Shown here one piece after another: positions 14,201-29,200 of a stretch of DNA of 64,000 nt. A program made the translations under genes and the position numbers. The notes beneath the pieces are model-generated. The model saw nothing but the letters and a program-made list of their open reading frames with translations. It did no database searches and had not been told where the DNA came from. Source of the DNA: Parus major (lineage: Eukaryota > Chordata > Aves > Passeriformes > Paridae); NCBI RefSeq assembly GCF_001522545.3, contig NC_031779.1, forward strand, positions 3,892,763-3,956,762, written 5' to 3'. The stretch's first letter is position 1; every line of letters starts with the position of its first letter.

Positions 14201-17200
14201 TCATACATAAGATCACCAGCTCAGCCACTGACTCTTGAAATGTTCTTGCTAAAAACAATTCTGGGGAATTTTCAAGGTGCAGCTTGAATGCTGCACAGAA
14301 ACAAAAAGAGCTTTGACGTTATTTTACATAAATGCATGCCATATAATTTAGTTTGCAAGACTGAAGCAGTAGAACAGATATTCTTATAAGTGTTATGTGT
14401 CTGAAAAAAATCCAGTTTAGTTATCTCAATAGAGGTAGGCCTATGACAGTGAATATGGCCTAATATGTTGCCTCCCAAAGTCAGGGATTTGAATGGTGGA
14501 GGCATAGGACCAGAAAATCAGTCTTTTATGTTATAGGTACTTCTTAGAATGAGTGAAGTTGGAGTGGTTTAGTAGTGTTCGATGGCTTTCTTCAAAGGTG
14601 TTTTCGTATAGACTCCACTTAACACTGCAGCTCTCAGTACAGAATTTCCATTTGCACCAAAAGAAGTCTGTGTCTGCTTTTTAAATCCATACAAAACAGT
14701 AAATGTTCCTATACTTTTTATTTATGTAGCATAAATATTCTGCCTTTCTTTTCTCTTGCAACTGATTCTAACCCTTGCCAAATTAAGTATTTTTAACTAT
14801 TCATCTTCTTTAGGGTTGAAGCAAAGCTTGAAAACTGGTATGTTACAGGCCTGAGACAAGAAAACATTGTACCATCTCTTGTGGCTTCCATAGGGGATAG
14901 CAGATCTTCTCTGCTTAAGATTGAGTTTGATATTAACCCAGAGGACAGCACAGCTGACCAGAGACTTATTATTGAGTCACAGCCTGTGGAAATAAAATAT
15001 GATGCTGTGAGTAGTAACCAAAATTCTCAAGTATCTGAGTCCTCTTTCTCTGCTCTTACTCTCTTGGCTCTGTCCAGATTTTGAGTTTTTGTTGAGGGAC
15101 TTATATGTATAATGGTAATATAGTGCTAATCTTTGTTTGTTTTTTTTTGTTTTGTTTTGTGTTTTTTTTAAGGCAACAATAAATGCAATGGTAGAATTCT
15201 TTCAGACAAGTAAGGGAATGGATCTTGAAAGATTAACAACAGCCACATTAATGAAACTGGAAGAAATCAAGGAAAGAACTGCTACAGGTGAGATAGGAAC
15301 AAATCTCAGTGAAGGTGAACCCTAAAAATGTTTCCATATGATTACCCAGCACTTGGCTTAAGTTTTGATTGATGATCAAATAGTAGGATTGGGATTTTCC
15401 CTTGAGTTGGTGCCCTCATTTCAGCTGGGATAGTTAACTACTTCTCACTTGGTTGCTTGGAGATTTAGTGGATGTTTTGTGGGAAGGAGTGCTGAGTTTA
15501 GTAAGAAATCAGTAGAATGCTATAAAAGTCTTGATTTAAGAGGCTTTATCTTTCAGATTACATCTTGTATGCTGACTGTCACAATTTTTACTTGAGAATA
15601 TATTTACATTTCCATTCTCTTTCTTTCTTGTTTAAGGATTAGTTCATATTATTGAGATGCGGAAAGTCCTTGACTTGAAGATTAATCTGAAACCTTCCTA
15701 CCTGGTGGTTCCACAGACTGGTTTCTACCATGAAAATTCAGATTTGCTGATTTTGGACTTCGGTACATTTCAGGTATATAAATGACATCTCTTATAAGCT
15801 CAGGGGAAGCAAATATTCTCTTTTAACATAGCTGTTGTCTGGAACCATCTTGCTTTCAGAAGGCAGGGTGATCATCTGTGTCAATTTATTTTTGACTTAA
15901 AATATTTGTAACAAAATAGATATGGGTCAGCAGTGTTTGATCAGAATTGTTAGGGTATCTTTGACATACTTGTACTAGTTAATCCTCCCCAGAAAACATG
16001 TTAATGTTATAATCATGATTGTAATACCTTATCATTTAGTATCTTTCATTTCTTCAGCAGAATACATTAATTTTTGTTTCCTTTTTTGTAAAATGATAGC
16101 CTTTTATTAATAAAAGAGAATATAATTTTTCTCTTGAAGTTTGAAAATTAATTGCCTTATTTTTATGAAATGAAAAGATTGAAATCATTTAACCTGGTGT
16201 AATGACTGATTCAATACTTATTTTAGTTGTATTCCCTAAGTAAAATTATAGACTAGTGAAAAAAATTCTTGCATAGCTTGAATTAAGTGGATAGAAGTAA
16301 TAACAAAAATATCTGCTTAGCAAGAATAAGTGAACTGTAAATGATTTAATGTATTTTCTCTGTAAGAGTCCAAATGTCATTATTAATTGAATGAATCATC
16401 TTTTTGTCTTCACTAGAATGAATAGCACATGTCTGTTTTAAAGATTTAACTTTATTTTGTTTATGTGTTTAGCTGAACAGCATAAATCAAGACAGTAGTG
16501 AAGCTTCTAACTTTTCATCTTTAGAGGAGATTATGGACAAAGCTTATGACAAATTTGATGTGAAAATTAAAAATGTGCAACTTCTTTTTGGAAGAACAGG
16601 TAACAAAACAACATAGCTGCTGTTTATGCAAAAGATTGTCAAAGGCTACCTACCTGTAATAAATAAATATGTTTTTTTTAAGGAAAAAAGACAAACTAAA
16701 ATCATTAGTTAATGAAAAGATAGGTTATAATACACATTGGCTGCCAAACTTTGAAAAAATTGGTTAGTTTCTCTTCAAACAGCTGCTCACTTTTTGTTTG
16801 GACTTGTGCATCACTTTGATGGTAGCAATGAATGTAAATGAATAGCATTATTATATTTTCCATCCTGCTTAGGAAAGGCACACCTTTAGTTTGCCTTAGT
16901 TCTTCACTTCAACTTAAGTTCATGTAATCAACAGAATGCTAGATTGCCGTTCTATCTTTTATCTGTCTGCCCATTTGTTTTTTAGGGGCCAATGTAGATA
17001 CATCTTTTAGTGTAGAATTGGGTTTAGTGCTGCTAAGCCAGTAGTGTTCACAAATGGGATTAAAAGCTCTTAAAATACTTGACCAAAGTTGTTTTACATT
17101 TCTTTCATTGGTGAGTGGGTTTTTTTACCCTCCTGGTGGTGCCATTTGATTACTTTAATGATGCCTTAATTAAAACAATGGGTTTTTTCATCTAAATTTA

Positions 17201-20200
17201 CTGGACATTTTCAGGTGAAGACTGGAAGAAGGCTCGTTTTCAACATCCATCAACTTTGCACATTTTGCAGCCTATGGATATTCATGTACAGCTGGCAAAA
17301 TCAATGGTGGAAAGAGATTCCAGGATGGCAAAGTAATATATTGATGTTGAAAAGACTAGTTTAAATTACTTTGTACTTAGAGAAAAGAAGGCTGTGTTTT
17401 CCCTAAAGGTTCAGTTGCACTTTGTAATTTGAAGGTATTAACTAAGAAACCAAAATAGGTTACTACTGTGGGCAAAATCTTTTTTTGTGTAGTGGTTCCT
17501 GAACCCTTTGCTGGTTACTAAATACTGCTTAAATCCAAGCCCTGTTTTAATGCAGACTTCCTGGGTTTACTGTGGTGTAATCTTTATCCATATTGGTAAA
17601 ATTTAAATGAGGAATTGGTACCTTTCTGTATAGGGGTTTAATCAATTGTTTTTTTTTAAAAAGGTTTAAAGTGTCAGGAGGACTTCCTTTGGTGCATGTC
17701 AGGCTCTCTGACCAGAAAATCAAGGCTATCTTTGATCTGATTGATAGCATTCCACTGCCTCAGAAATCATCTATATCAGTTCCAAGCACAAAGGTAAGCT
17801 GACTACAACTAAGAAAACTTAAAAAAACCCAAACAAGCAAAAAAACATCACTGGTATCTTCACTGACTTACCATCAGAATGTTCTGGACTTCCTCAAACA
17901 AGTGGTGGAACCTTTGTCATTGTCCTGCTGGTTTCAATACAAGTATTGGCTGAGCTGACCTTGCCAAAGAATGTGGGGGAGGCATTGTGGAACAATTATC
18001 ATCAGTAAAAAATATTGCCAAGTTATATAAACTTTAAAATACTGTGTTGTTTGTTTTTCCTCTTAATATTCCTTCCAGGTACCAGCTATTCCCACAATTC
18101 CTGTTGTTGGTAAAGGGTTACTTAATACACCCCAGTTGTTAGCAGAAATAGTGTCAGGTAAGAAGCTACAGATGTGTCTTTGTAAAGGTAGCAGGCCATA
18201 GCTTAGGGAATAGCTAATATTTTCATGCTGTTATTGGTGTTAAAACATGTAAGGACAACAGAGATGAGCATGATGGGTCATACCAACTCTCAAGTGCCAA
18301 AGGAGATTGAAGATGCTGATGTTACCTCAGACTAATAAACTTGCTTTTTCTAAAAAGCAAACTCGCTTTCTAAAAAAACTAATATTATGCAAAAGCAACC
18401 TCTTCAAATGAGTGAATTGTAAATACCAACTGTGTTTGGTTGTTCTGACTGTTTTGCATTAGCAAAGCTCTTCTTTTTTCTGAAACGGCAGAACTAGAAT
18501 AACACATTACTTAGAAATTGCTGTATTGACACTGGATTTCAAAATTTATTTTCATAGCTGTTCTAGAGAAAAATTTTCTATACTGGAACCTGGACACTTG
18601 TTTCTTCTTATGTGTTCTTGAATTTCTAATGATGCCTTTAGATTCTAGTGCTCTCCTTAATAGGGCTTTAATTTTGTTTACTTCTCATCCAGTGGGTGAA
18701 GTATAGATCTAAAGTATATTTTGTCAGGTTAGATTTAAAGTGATCATACTGTTAAAAATGCAATTGGAATGGGAAAGAGAAGGTAGACTATTTAGCCCTG
18801 TTTCTGGAAAAATTTTTTCTGAGGACACCATTTTGCTTCTGTAGACACCGAAGAAGAATATTTTGATTTTGATGAAAGCTCTGAACCAACTGACAGCTCA
18901 GTAATTAAAGGAGAAGAAGTAAGAAAAGAGGAGCCTGCTGAGGAGGAACTGACAAATCTTCAGCTGAAGTTTGAAATTAAAGAGGTATGTCTGTAATTCT
19001 ATTTTCCTCTACCTAAAGAATACTTTAAAAAAAAAAATTCATTTACCACTGCTCTCCAGATTAGTGGATGCAGAAGCATAATCACCAAACAAAAAACCCT
19101 TCATGTATACACATACATATTTCTTTGCATGACATATTTCTTCTCTGTATGTGATGGATATAAATAAAATGTGGCGCATGCACACAGATGTATTTAAAAA
19201 AAAAAAAAGCCTTATTTGAGTATTTTCAGTAGAAAAAATTAGTACCAACTCATAATTAGGGGGTAGGGAGTGGAAATTTTGCACTGGAGAAACAAAGTCA
19301 GTACTCACTCAGGTCTCTTGTAAAGAGAAAATCCCCAAATATTTTTTTGTATTTGTATCTTTCACCATTAAACAGTCACTTCTTTCTGTTTTATATTCTT
19401 AAATTTGTAATTAAATGAATGCTTCCAACAAAGCAGGGAGGGCATTGATCTTGCACATTTTTTGTTGTTGGTTTGAATGGTGAGAATACTGCATGTGAAA
19501 CGATGGCATAACTGTATTTCTTGTTCATCCAGGTTTTAGTAGAACTCACCAGACAAAAGACAACTGAGGAAACAGTACTTGTATTTGATGTAATGCATCT
19601 TGGGACAGAAGCTACTGTCAAAACCTATAATTTAGCAGCTGTATCTTACTTGAAGAAAATAAGCTTGGATTACTATGGAATTGGAGGTAATAAGCAATGT
19701 CAGAGAAGTGGACTTGTGTGTGTGTAGCAATTGGTTTGAGCTCTCCTCCATTTGCTCACTGAAATGCAAATTTTCCAGTTTCCCAGTTAATGTGCAGCTG
19801 TCCGTTGCCAGTGCTTGTGCCACTGACACAGTTGGTAAGGTCTGGACTCTCACCATAATGCTTATGGAATAGATAAATAAATGGTTTAGAGCTCAATCTT
19901 TGGATGGAGAAGGGATTTGCCATTTTGCACTTAGCAAAGAGAAACCAGTGACTTGTATTTGGTGGTGCAATGTATTTTAGCAGATGGTAGTGAAAATTAA
20001 TCCCTACCTTCAAGGCACAAATTGTTTGGTTCTCTGAAGGAACAGAAATGATCCTAATTCTTTTTTATCTCATGTGGTATTTTACAGGTAAAAAAGCACC
20101 CATTCATCTAATTAGTTCCTCAGACAAGCCTGGCTTAGACCTTCTGAAGGTGGAATATATCAAGGTATACCCCAAGCTTTTTAAAATTATTTTTAAATAA

Positions 20201-23200
20201 TTTCTACATATTCTTAACATATAGTCCTAAACCTACTAGTCAGACCTAGTTGGATTACTTTGTATCTTCTGAAGAGGACAGTGACTGGTTGGAATTAATA
20301 TTAACCTTCATGCAAATCATTCTTTTCAGGCTGACAGAAATGGGCCACAGTTTCAAACAATTTTTAACAACACTGAACAGATGATTCAAGTGAGTGTTTG
20401 CAGATTTTATTGCTTATTTTCTTTTGGGTTGCTTGCTCAGAACAGAGGAATTAATAAAAGTTGCTTTCCTTTCCTGTTTTCCTGCCTTCCAGCAGGAGAT
20501 TTCAGGAGTTAAAACTTCCTTGAAAAATTTTATATCACTTGAAAAATGTTATACCACTTGAAAGCAGAATGTTTGTCTGTCAAACTGCTGAAAAAGTGTG
20601 TCTATCTAGCTCATGTGGATGAAGTTCAAAGTACTGGAAGAATGCACCCTCTCATGTGTCAGGGATCATGACATTCAGGGCCCCAGTATGGGGAACTATA
20701 GTGGAGTCACAAAGTCTTTCCCTTTCATGTCAAATAATCTGTATTTGTGAGTGCCACATATTCAGCACTCTGTTGGCTGTCTTTTATAAGAAGTCTAAAT
20801 CCATGTCTGAGTGTGGTGGTTTTTTTTTTTCACTAATGATATATTTTTGGGTGAGATTTTAGTCTCAGGAAAAAAGAGTCACTTGAGGCATTATTGAAAT
20901 AAAATATAAAGAGTGGTGTTTTCTGTGATAGGTCCTTTCTCCTCTTTATACCCTTTATGGCTTTATTTTGCCTGCCTTATTTTAGTGTGAAGACTGAGAT
21001 GTTTCACTTGTTACTTAATAGTTTTAGAGCATCTATAGATTTCATCTGGGAGGTTTAATTACTGAAATCTTTTTGCCAAAATGCAGTTCCTGAAGCTGCA
21101 GCAGGAAGTGAGAGTTCTAATACTCCAGTGCTGCTGAGTTACCTTCATACATGGGATAGTGCTAATGTTAAGAGAACTCAATTTTCTTTACATCATCTGG
21201 AGTTGCTGTTGCCTTGCAGCTCTTCAATGGGATTTCTGTGCCTGGAAGAATTGCATTTGGACTCTGTTTGCAGTTTCAAGTCCATTCAAGTGGACAACTT
21301 TTATTAAACCACACAGCAGGCACTTGCTTACCTTCTGGACTCCTTAGTGGATTTATTGAGAAATACCCATATTCTGAATATCTACATATCAGCCACCTGC
21401 CATTTACCCATGCTGGTAGTACTGTTATTGCAGGAACATTCAAGCCCAAGGCTGTGTTTGACAAAATTAATTTTGTATCACTGTTTTTGTACTGAGGAGG
21501 TTATAGGTTAGCAGTTACAGCTCTAAGAGCTGGGTTGTTGCTAAATTTCCTTATTTTCTAAGCTTATCCCCTTTACAGAAAGCTTTTTCCTTTAAGATCT
21601 GCTGCTGGCCACACATGCAGCTTTTCTATTTCTAAGGAATGGTTCTGTTGCACTGGGTGCTTTTGCACCTCAGTCTGACTCTTACACTTCTAAGTTACTG
21701 TCTGACCTAATGGAGTCTCATGTTTTCTACAGGTAACTTTTTCATCATTGAACCTCCTGTTGCATACAGAGGCCCTTATGTCTGCTGTCAGTTTTTTAAC
21801 AGCTGTTAGTCCATCAGGCAGTGAAAGAAGCAGAGAGATACCATCCAAAGAAGAAAAGCAAGAAGATGACTCTATATTGAAGAAAGGTAGATGTGATTAT
21901 CCAAATGATAGTTCTAGAAGGATGTGTTGCATGCTGGCAAAGCAAATCTAGAGAAAGACAATTAGCTGATAGAAATAAAGATAAAAATCCCACCTTCTCT
22001 TATTTCTAGTGTCTAAACCTTCCAAGGAAACGGATGTGTTTGACTTCAAGCTTTTTGCCAAGCTGGATGCCTTCTGTTTAAATATTTGTGATGAAAAAAA
22101 GAACATTGCAGAGATCAAGATCCAAGGTATTATATTCTTTATTAGCAGTAACTGCTCTGGTACTTTAGTTTCAAAGCAATTGTTAATAACTGGACTAAAA
22201 AAATAAGGTGTAAATATGCAGCATCTGTTTTTATATATTTGTTTATTTATTGTTGTCTGTACAAAAATGGCTTGTAGTCCTGTTTTCAAAGTCAGCCTTC
22301 AAGTCTGTCAGAATGTTTTGGCCTCCAGCTAGAAATATGTGCTATGTTATTACTCAGATGATTAGGTTCATCCTTTGAAGGAGTTTGATTATGGGTGGCT
22401 TTTCAAGTTGTACTAAGTGTTGGATATTTTTATGGTATACCATAAAATTATTAAGATAAATAATTATGTAGGATAAAAAAAAAACCAAAACCTTCAAAAT
22501 GTTTTCTTTAGTTTTTAACCCTAAGGGTTAGTTTGGGTTCTTTGTTTTGGTTTTGTTTTCTTGATCAGTTTTATCCCTTGTAAGGGCTGTCAATAACTCT
22601 TTGGGGAATTTCACTTCTGACTGACTTTAACTGCCATCCTCATAGTTGCAACACTCTTATAAATATTTAATATGTGATATGCAAGAGTAGTACTGCAGTT
22701 CATAAAGTCGTTTTCTTCTGCCCATCTCTAAATCATACAATGTATTCACACAAGATTATGTATTAAGAAGTGGATTACTGTTTGAGTATTTTTCTATGAA
22801 TAGTAGCTCAGTTATTTCCAGAGATGATTGTTGTTGAGATAGTATCCATATTAGAAGTATTTCTATTTTGTTTTGATTAAAGCTGTAGTACAGTTGTTCT
22901 TAAAGCTTAAGTAACTTTTAAAGTTAACTTTAAAGTTTAGTAACTTCTCCTCACTTCCTCTGCTGGTGTCCCCACCCTGAAAATAACTGTTATAGTAATA
23001 AAACAAAAGTTACTTCTGCTGTGCAAGACCCTGTTTCTATTTTTGTACTTTGCAGGTCTTGACTCATCTCTTTGCCTTCAGCCAAGTCACACTGTATTCT
23101 TTGCTCGACTTAAGGACATTGTTGTCACAGATGTTGATTCAAGGACCCTTCATAAAAAAGTACTCAACTACAAGATTTTAACTTTTATTTGTTTCTTGCT

Positions 23201-26200
23201 TCTTTGTTTCTAGTTTGATGTATATAAAAGTGAAATGTAATACACATTCCACTCTTCTAAAAGTATTTGATTTGTTGTGAATACATGTTTTCAAATAAGA
23301 TACGTCATAAAGAATAATTTTCATATTCCTAGAATGGATGTCTGAAAGGATTAGAAAAACTGGTAATCTAATTTGTAATCTGATAGGCTGATTGTATTTT
23401 TAGTTCTTTGTGTTAAGCACCTTTGTAGAAGCTGCTGATGGCTGGTGGCTGCTGTTTCTCTCTTTCTAGGCTGTGTCTATAGTGGGAGATGAAGTCTTCA
23501 GTTTCAATCTAACATTAAATCCTCATGCTACTGAAGGAGAAGCCTACACTGACATGTCAAAAGTGGATGGTACCATATGTTTGAAAGTGGGCTGCATCCA
23601 GCTGGTGTACGTTCACAAATTTCTCATCTCTCTCCTGGTAAGTCTTATTTCCCTTTGTATTTTTTAGCAGGATTCTCAGATTAGTCCTCTGGGCTGTGCT
23701 CTCAGTACAAGTGGTAGGCTTCAGTTTCTGAAAGAGAAGGGATGGGTTTCATTTTTCCTGTGTACTGTTAAAAACTTCGGTAAGTAACTGGTTTAAATTT
23801 CCATTGGGTCACTTCCCACCCTCAGCTTTGGAAGTAGAGAAAAGCTTGGTGCTATTGAGGTAGTTTGGGGGTTTTATGTTTGCTGTCCTTTCTACCCTAG
23901 CAAAATTCTGAGTTTATTACAAACATATCAGAGCTAACACTAGAAGCAAGTCTTCAAGTTAGGTGTCATGATGCCTGCAAATTAACCAGTGTAAATATCA
24001 GTGTGCTTGAGTACCCTAATTATAGCTTTTTCAATAAAGCACCAGTGGATTTTCTCTCATTCAATAGGTTCTTTAACAAGAATTCAATAGTATTCAAGGA
24101 GGGCAAAAGGGGCTTTCAAAATTGTGTCCTTAAAAGCTAATGAGCTAAGGAGTCTTGTAGCTAAGGAAAGAAGGAAAAATAAAGATGAATTTAAAATAAG
24201 TGGATTGCAGTGGTTAGTACTTCTTTGACCCTCTATTAGAGGTCATGACAGAAGGTACTCAGTTGTCTTTTCCTATGGAAAATTCTATAGAGTAGGCAGC
24301 ATAATTGGTGGATGATGATGTAAAATGAGAAAGTAACCTAGAGTAAAAACTGTTTACAGACATTTCTCTTTTATCTTCAACTGCTTTTCTAGACTTTCTT
24401 GAACAACTTCCAGACAGCCAAGGAGACCCTGAGTGCTGCCACAGTCCAAGCTGCAGAAAAGGCTGCTACCAGTGTGAAAGACCTGGCCCAAAGGAGTTTT
24501 CGGCTTGGAATGGACATTCACTTGAAAGCACCAGTTATAGTTATCCCCCAGTCCTCCATTTCCCCCAATGCAATAGTAATAGATCTTGGCTTGATTAAGG
24601 TTCAGAACCAGTTTGTCTTGGTGTCCTCAGAAGGCAGTTCACTCCCTCCAGTCATTGACAAAATGGATGTGCAGCTGACAAAACTGAAACTCTCAAGGTA
24701 CGGTGACTAATACTCTGTAGAACATTAGTGTTCTTGCCTAGAAACCATGGTTAGTGCTAGTGACAAATATTTGGTATTAAAATGCTAGCCTGTTTTCTTA
24801 GAGCAGTTAGATCAGTAATAATATCAGAAACTGTGCTGCTTAGGAAAGTGTTTGGTGCTACATTTGAGATTTTAAGATTTTTGAAAATAACACGTGACTT
24901 CCAACTTGCCGTTTTCTTTTTTTTTCCTTTCTGTGTTTCAAGGATCACTTTGGAGACAGATTTGTCACATCCAGATATTCAGATACTTCACCCTATTAAT
25001 TTAAGCCTGTCTGTGAAACGAAATCTTGCTGCAGCTTGGTTTCACAAGTTACCAGTGTTGGAGGTCACAGGGTTTCTGGATACAATGAATGTAAGTCTTG
25101 TGAGAAGGTGGTGGTAGTACTTACTGTGAGAGCAGCCCTTAATGTTATTTCTGGACACAAAGGGGCAACAGACTGCAGATTTTTAGTAGTTGTGGAGTGG
25201 ATTTCAGCATTTAACAGGATTTAACCCCACCTAGATGAATGTAGTTGCTTGAAAGAATCACATAAATGGTTTTGTGACCAGTTCTCTGAGAAAGAATTCT
25301 TTAAAAAGTGTTTGGGTTTTTTTTTTTTCTTTAAAAATGGAATCTTTTTGAGAGGAGTTTAAATTAATGCAAATATTTGCTTTAAGAACTTCAACTTCCT
25401 ATCTTCCCATCACCCTTGAGTGGGATACTTGTTTTTTGTGGCATTTTATGTACTGTGAAAGAAAGTACCAGGGACATCTTGGGTGAAACTGAAATTAAAG
25501 CATCATGAAGGGACATGTAATTGACAGGAATATATTAAAAACATAGATACATTAAAAGCTTCAATGTACATTGGTACAGCACCAGGGGTCAAAACCTTTA
25601 ATCTCCTCAGGCTTTTACAATAAGTGGTTGAAAGAATTTAATTTTCTTATTGAAGGGATGATTCTGCTGACAAAATAGATGTAAATTAGCACTCTCCTTG
25701 CCAGGAAACATTGCTGTGCTTTGTTAGCAGATGATAAGTTAAAGGAACAATGTGTTTTTCCTGAGAATTGTGATCTGCAACATTTTAGGTTGTGTTAACT
25801 CAAGAGGATTTGAATGTCTTTCTCAACGTGTTGATGGAGAACCTGGGTGAAGCAGAAACAACTCAAATGGATGCAAAATCAGTACTGCAAAAGGAAGGTC
25901 AGAGATGGAATTTGTCATGAATACTAAGTGTGTTTGCTTTCAGGAGTAAGGAAAAGCATTTATTATCTGGAAAGCAAGTTTAGATCTGAGAGTATGGTGA
26001 TAAGCTGAGTGTAAATGATAAACTCTTCTTTTCAATTTTGCAAGGATAGTGTTCATACTTTGATACTTCAAAAAACTGGAAACATTATAAGATAAATTTG
26101 GGTAATTGTATTAGCTAAGTTTTCAAGGAACTAGCAAGGTATTTAGATGTTGGACTTATCTTGTTGCCAGAATGTGTTTTTATTTCCTTTTCATGCTCTG

Positions 26201-29200
26201 AAGTTAAAGGCTCTGTTTGTGATAATGTTGCTGGCTTATTTTAGGTGAATGTAGTCCATCTAAAAGAACTGGATGTTTGAGCTAAACACATGGTGGCAAT
26301 TTCAAAAGTTAAGTAATAAATTGAATGTTCCAGGTAAAATGAAAGAGCAGGAGAGATTGGCTTTGACACAGGATAAGAGTGTTCCAGAAGGAATGCTGTC
26401 TGAAAAGAGAAAAACAATGTTAAATGAAGATGTAATCAATATGCTACTTAACTTTGAAATCAAAGAGGTATGTATCCATCTGTACAACTTATTTTATCTG
26501 AACCCAGTGCTCATCTGTTTCTTAGAACTAGTGGGCTATCAAGTCCATTTTAACAGTTTTATTTGGCAACAAAAAGAAAACAAACAAGAGGAACAGAGCA
26601 GGGGCCAGGTGAAATTTTTAGAAAATTGGTCTTATATTGTCTGTTTATAAAAATGCAAAATGTCTAGATTAATATTATATTTCACATCTAGCTGAGGACA
26701 TAATGTCTGCTTATAACTGCCTGCTGTGTCTGAACTGCTTCACTGAAATATTGAACTTATTTCCCTTTCCATATTCAAGGTTGTAATAACCTTGATGAAG
26801 CAGGTTCAGAAGGAGAGATATCCGTTACATATTCTAACTGTGCTACAGCTTGGAACCAAAACCAAAATTAGAAATCATGAATTGGCTGCAGCAGCATATC
26901 TGAAAAAAATTACAATGAGATGCACTGAAATAAATGGTAAGTCTTATAGAGAACTGATACAGTCAGTAGAGTGTGTGCAATTGGATTTGTAGCCAGAGAA
27001 TAACATGTCCTAAACTAATAATGAGGGATGGGGGAAGGGAAGGGTAATTTAGATAGAATTAATCTCTTTTACCTGATACCAAATTTTACTGTTATTGCTA
27101 GTGTTAGAGTTAATGTATTTGAGTGGGTTGTGTCCTTTGAGCAGGAGTGGTGCTCCTGAGAAGCATTCCAGCTGTTCAGTGTGTTCTGATGAGCTTCTGA
27201 TTCTGTGCTTTATGAGCAGTTATGACAGCACTGGAAATGGAAGTGCTTCCTTGGTGGGTCAGGTAACAATTCAAACTAACAGTGAAGTGATAACTGAAAT
27301 AGCCATTTATCCAAAGCAGAAAAGTGAGGTTTTCAGTGTGAAAACACAAAGGTAGGAATGCAAAGAGCTTTCAATTTTGAATCTCGTTTCAAGAGCAAGA
27401 TAAGTTAATTTTCACTTGTTTAAAATAAAGTGAATACAGCATTTCAAGATAATGCTTCATGTGCAGCATCTCAGTGAAAATAGCTGTTTACTTTCAGTCT
27501 TTCAGCAAGAATAGTATCTGATTAGTATGTAACAGAGAATTAGTGTGGAGACATTGCATAGGTGGCATAAAGCTTGTGAGTGGAAACACTTCACATTTTT
27601 ATTTCTTTGTTTGCAGACTCAAAAGGAGATCCTCTTTGCATTCTTAATTCCTCAAGTGAGACAGATGAACATCTTTTGAAAATGGAATATATTAAGGTTT
27701 CAATACATTTTCAGTAAAATTACATGGGGAATAAAGTAAGGCTTCCATACTTAGCCTGTAGATTTGTATCTAAAACTTACTCAGGCCTTCTCCCAAATAC
27801 CTGTTTTTCAGGTATTTTCATTCAATTCTCCACTGCTTCCATATAGTGCTTGCTTCATAAGTCAATGCTCTTACTGAAATCACTGGCAGGACAAATATTT
27901 GTTTGTATTCTGTGTGTGCAGCACAAATGAGTACCTTTGTGAAACTTAACAAATGCAATGGTCTTTGCCTGTGTAAGTGAAAAGTGAGTCTACAGATGAT
28001 AACACTCACATTTGAAGAGTGATATGCTGGCAGCTTAAAAAAGGCCTTCAAAATTGCATGAATACTTGGGAATCTGATAGGTTGTAGAACCAGGGGGCTC
28101 CTCAATACTCTTATCTGGAATGGCATAATTTACATAGTGAAAAATAAATTAATTTGTACTGGCAAAGTACTAAGCATAAATTGATCCAGTTTAAATAAAT
28201 TGAGAGAATCTCTAGATGAGAGAAAGTTTTGTAACTAGCCAGTTGAATTTTCACAAAATATGTGCTATGAAATGTCTGAGCAGAGCATTGTGAGTACCCA
28301 TTCTGGTTGTCTTGCCTTGTGCCTTATTTGAAGAATTTGTTTGTTCAGCCTTCATCACTTTCCTTTTCCTTTATTTTCTTTTGCAATTGGAATAATACTT
28401 GTGTGTGGGATAAATTCAAACAATTCTGTTAATAAAATTATTCATAATTATTAATAATTATTGGCTAATTCAGTAGAGCCTGACTGTGTCAATTTTCTTT
28501 TTTTTTTTTTTTTTCTCTTTAGGCTGATCCTGATGGACCAGACTTTGTTACTACTTACCAAAGCAACAAACAAAACATCAATGTAAGTACTGGATGCATT
28601 AATTTGTTTTTTAAGCTTTTCAAATCATAGCAGCTGTGTTAGTTGCTCCCTTTTTTCTTCTCATTGAAAAAGGGAACAAAACCAACCCAAAAAAACCAAA
28701 GCCCTGACTCATTAAAACCTACTACTTTATATTTAACTATTTCAAAGACAAATCCAGGTAGAAAAAAAGGATTTTTTTTTCAGAAATATTTTTTCTATTT
28801 TTTTTTAAACTAAAAACTGTACATTTTTTACTAGTTAGAAAAATGTCCTTATGAATTTTAACTGAGACCTTTAGCATGTGCTTTGTTTCTGGAGTGATAC
28901 ACTTACCAGAGAGAGAAACTACTGCCTTGTGCTTCTGAGCTTGTAACAGTAACAGTGAAATTGAGATGTGAGCTGAAATGTCCAAGTACCATTCTCAAGG
29001 GTTTTGATTGTAATTAGTCCTATTACTTCTCCTTAAAACAGCTATTCATGACTAATTTCCCATGGCTTCAGTGTCGCTAAAGGACACAAAATGATTCACA
29101 CTACTACCTTCAGTGTTAGAACAAAACCCCATCACTTTATTTTCTGACTCCAGCATTTATAGATTCTTGACAATGACCAGGGATTGGATAATTAAGTTAC

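Larger units (their letters stand above)
18845..25897 (+). repeat. VPS13C: Tandem-duplicated exon block, copy A (exons 22-32)
   Basis: Exon lengths 140, 154, 77, 60, 154, 117, 104, 168, 305, 148 and 109 nt. They pair in order with exons 33-43; five pairs are identical in length and all keep the same phase. Protein similarity is strongest in exons 28-30. Introns do not align by eye, so the duplication is old. Confidence 0.92.

Noticed and set aside
21948..22289. 113-codon minus-strand ORF
   Set aside because: Antisense of exon 27 and flanking intron; no independent support.
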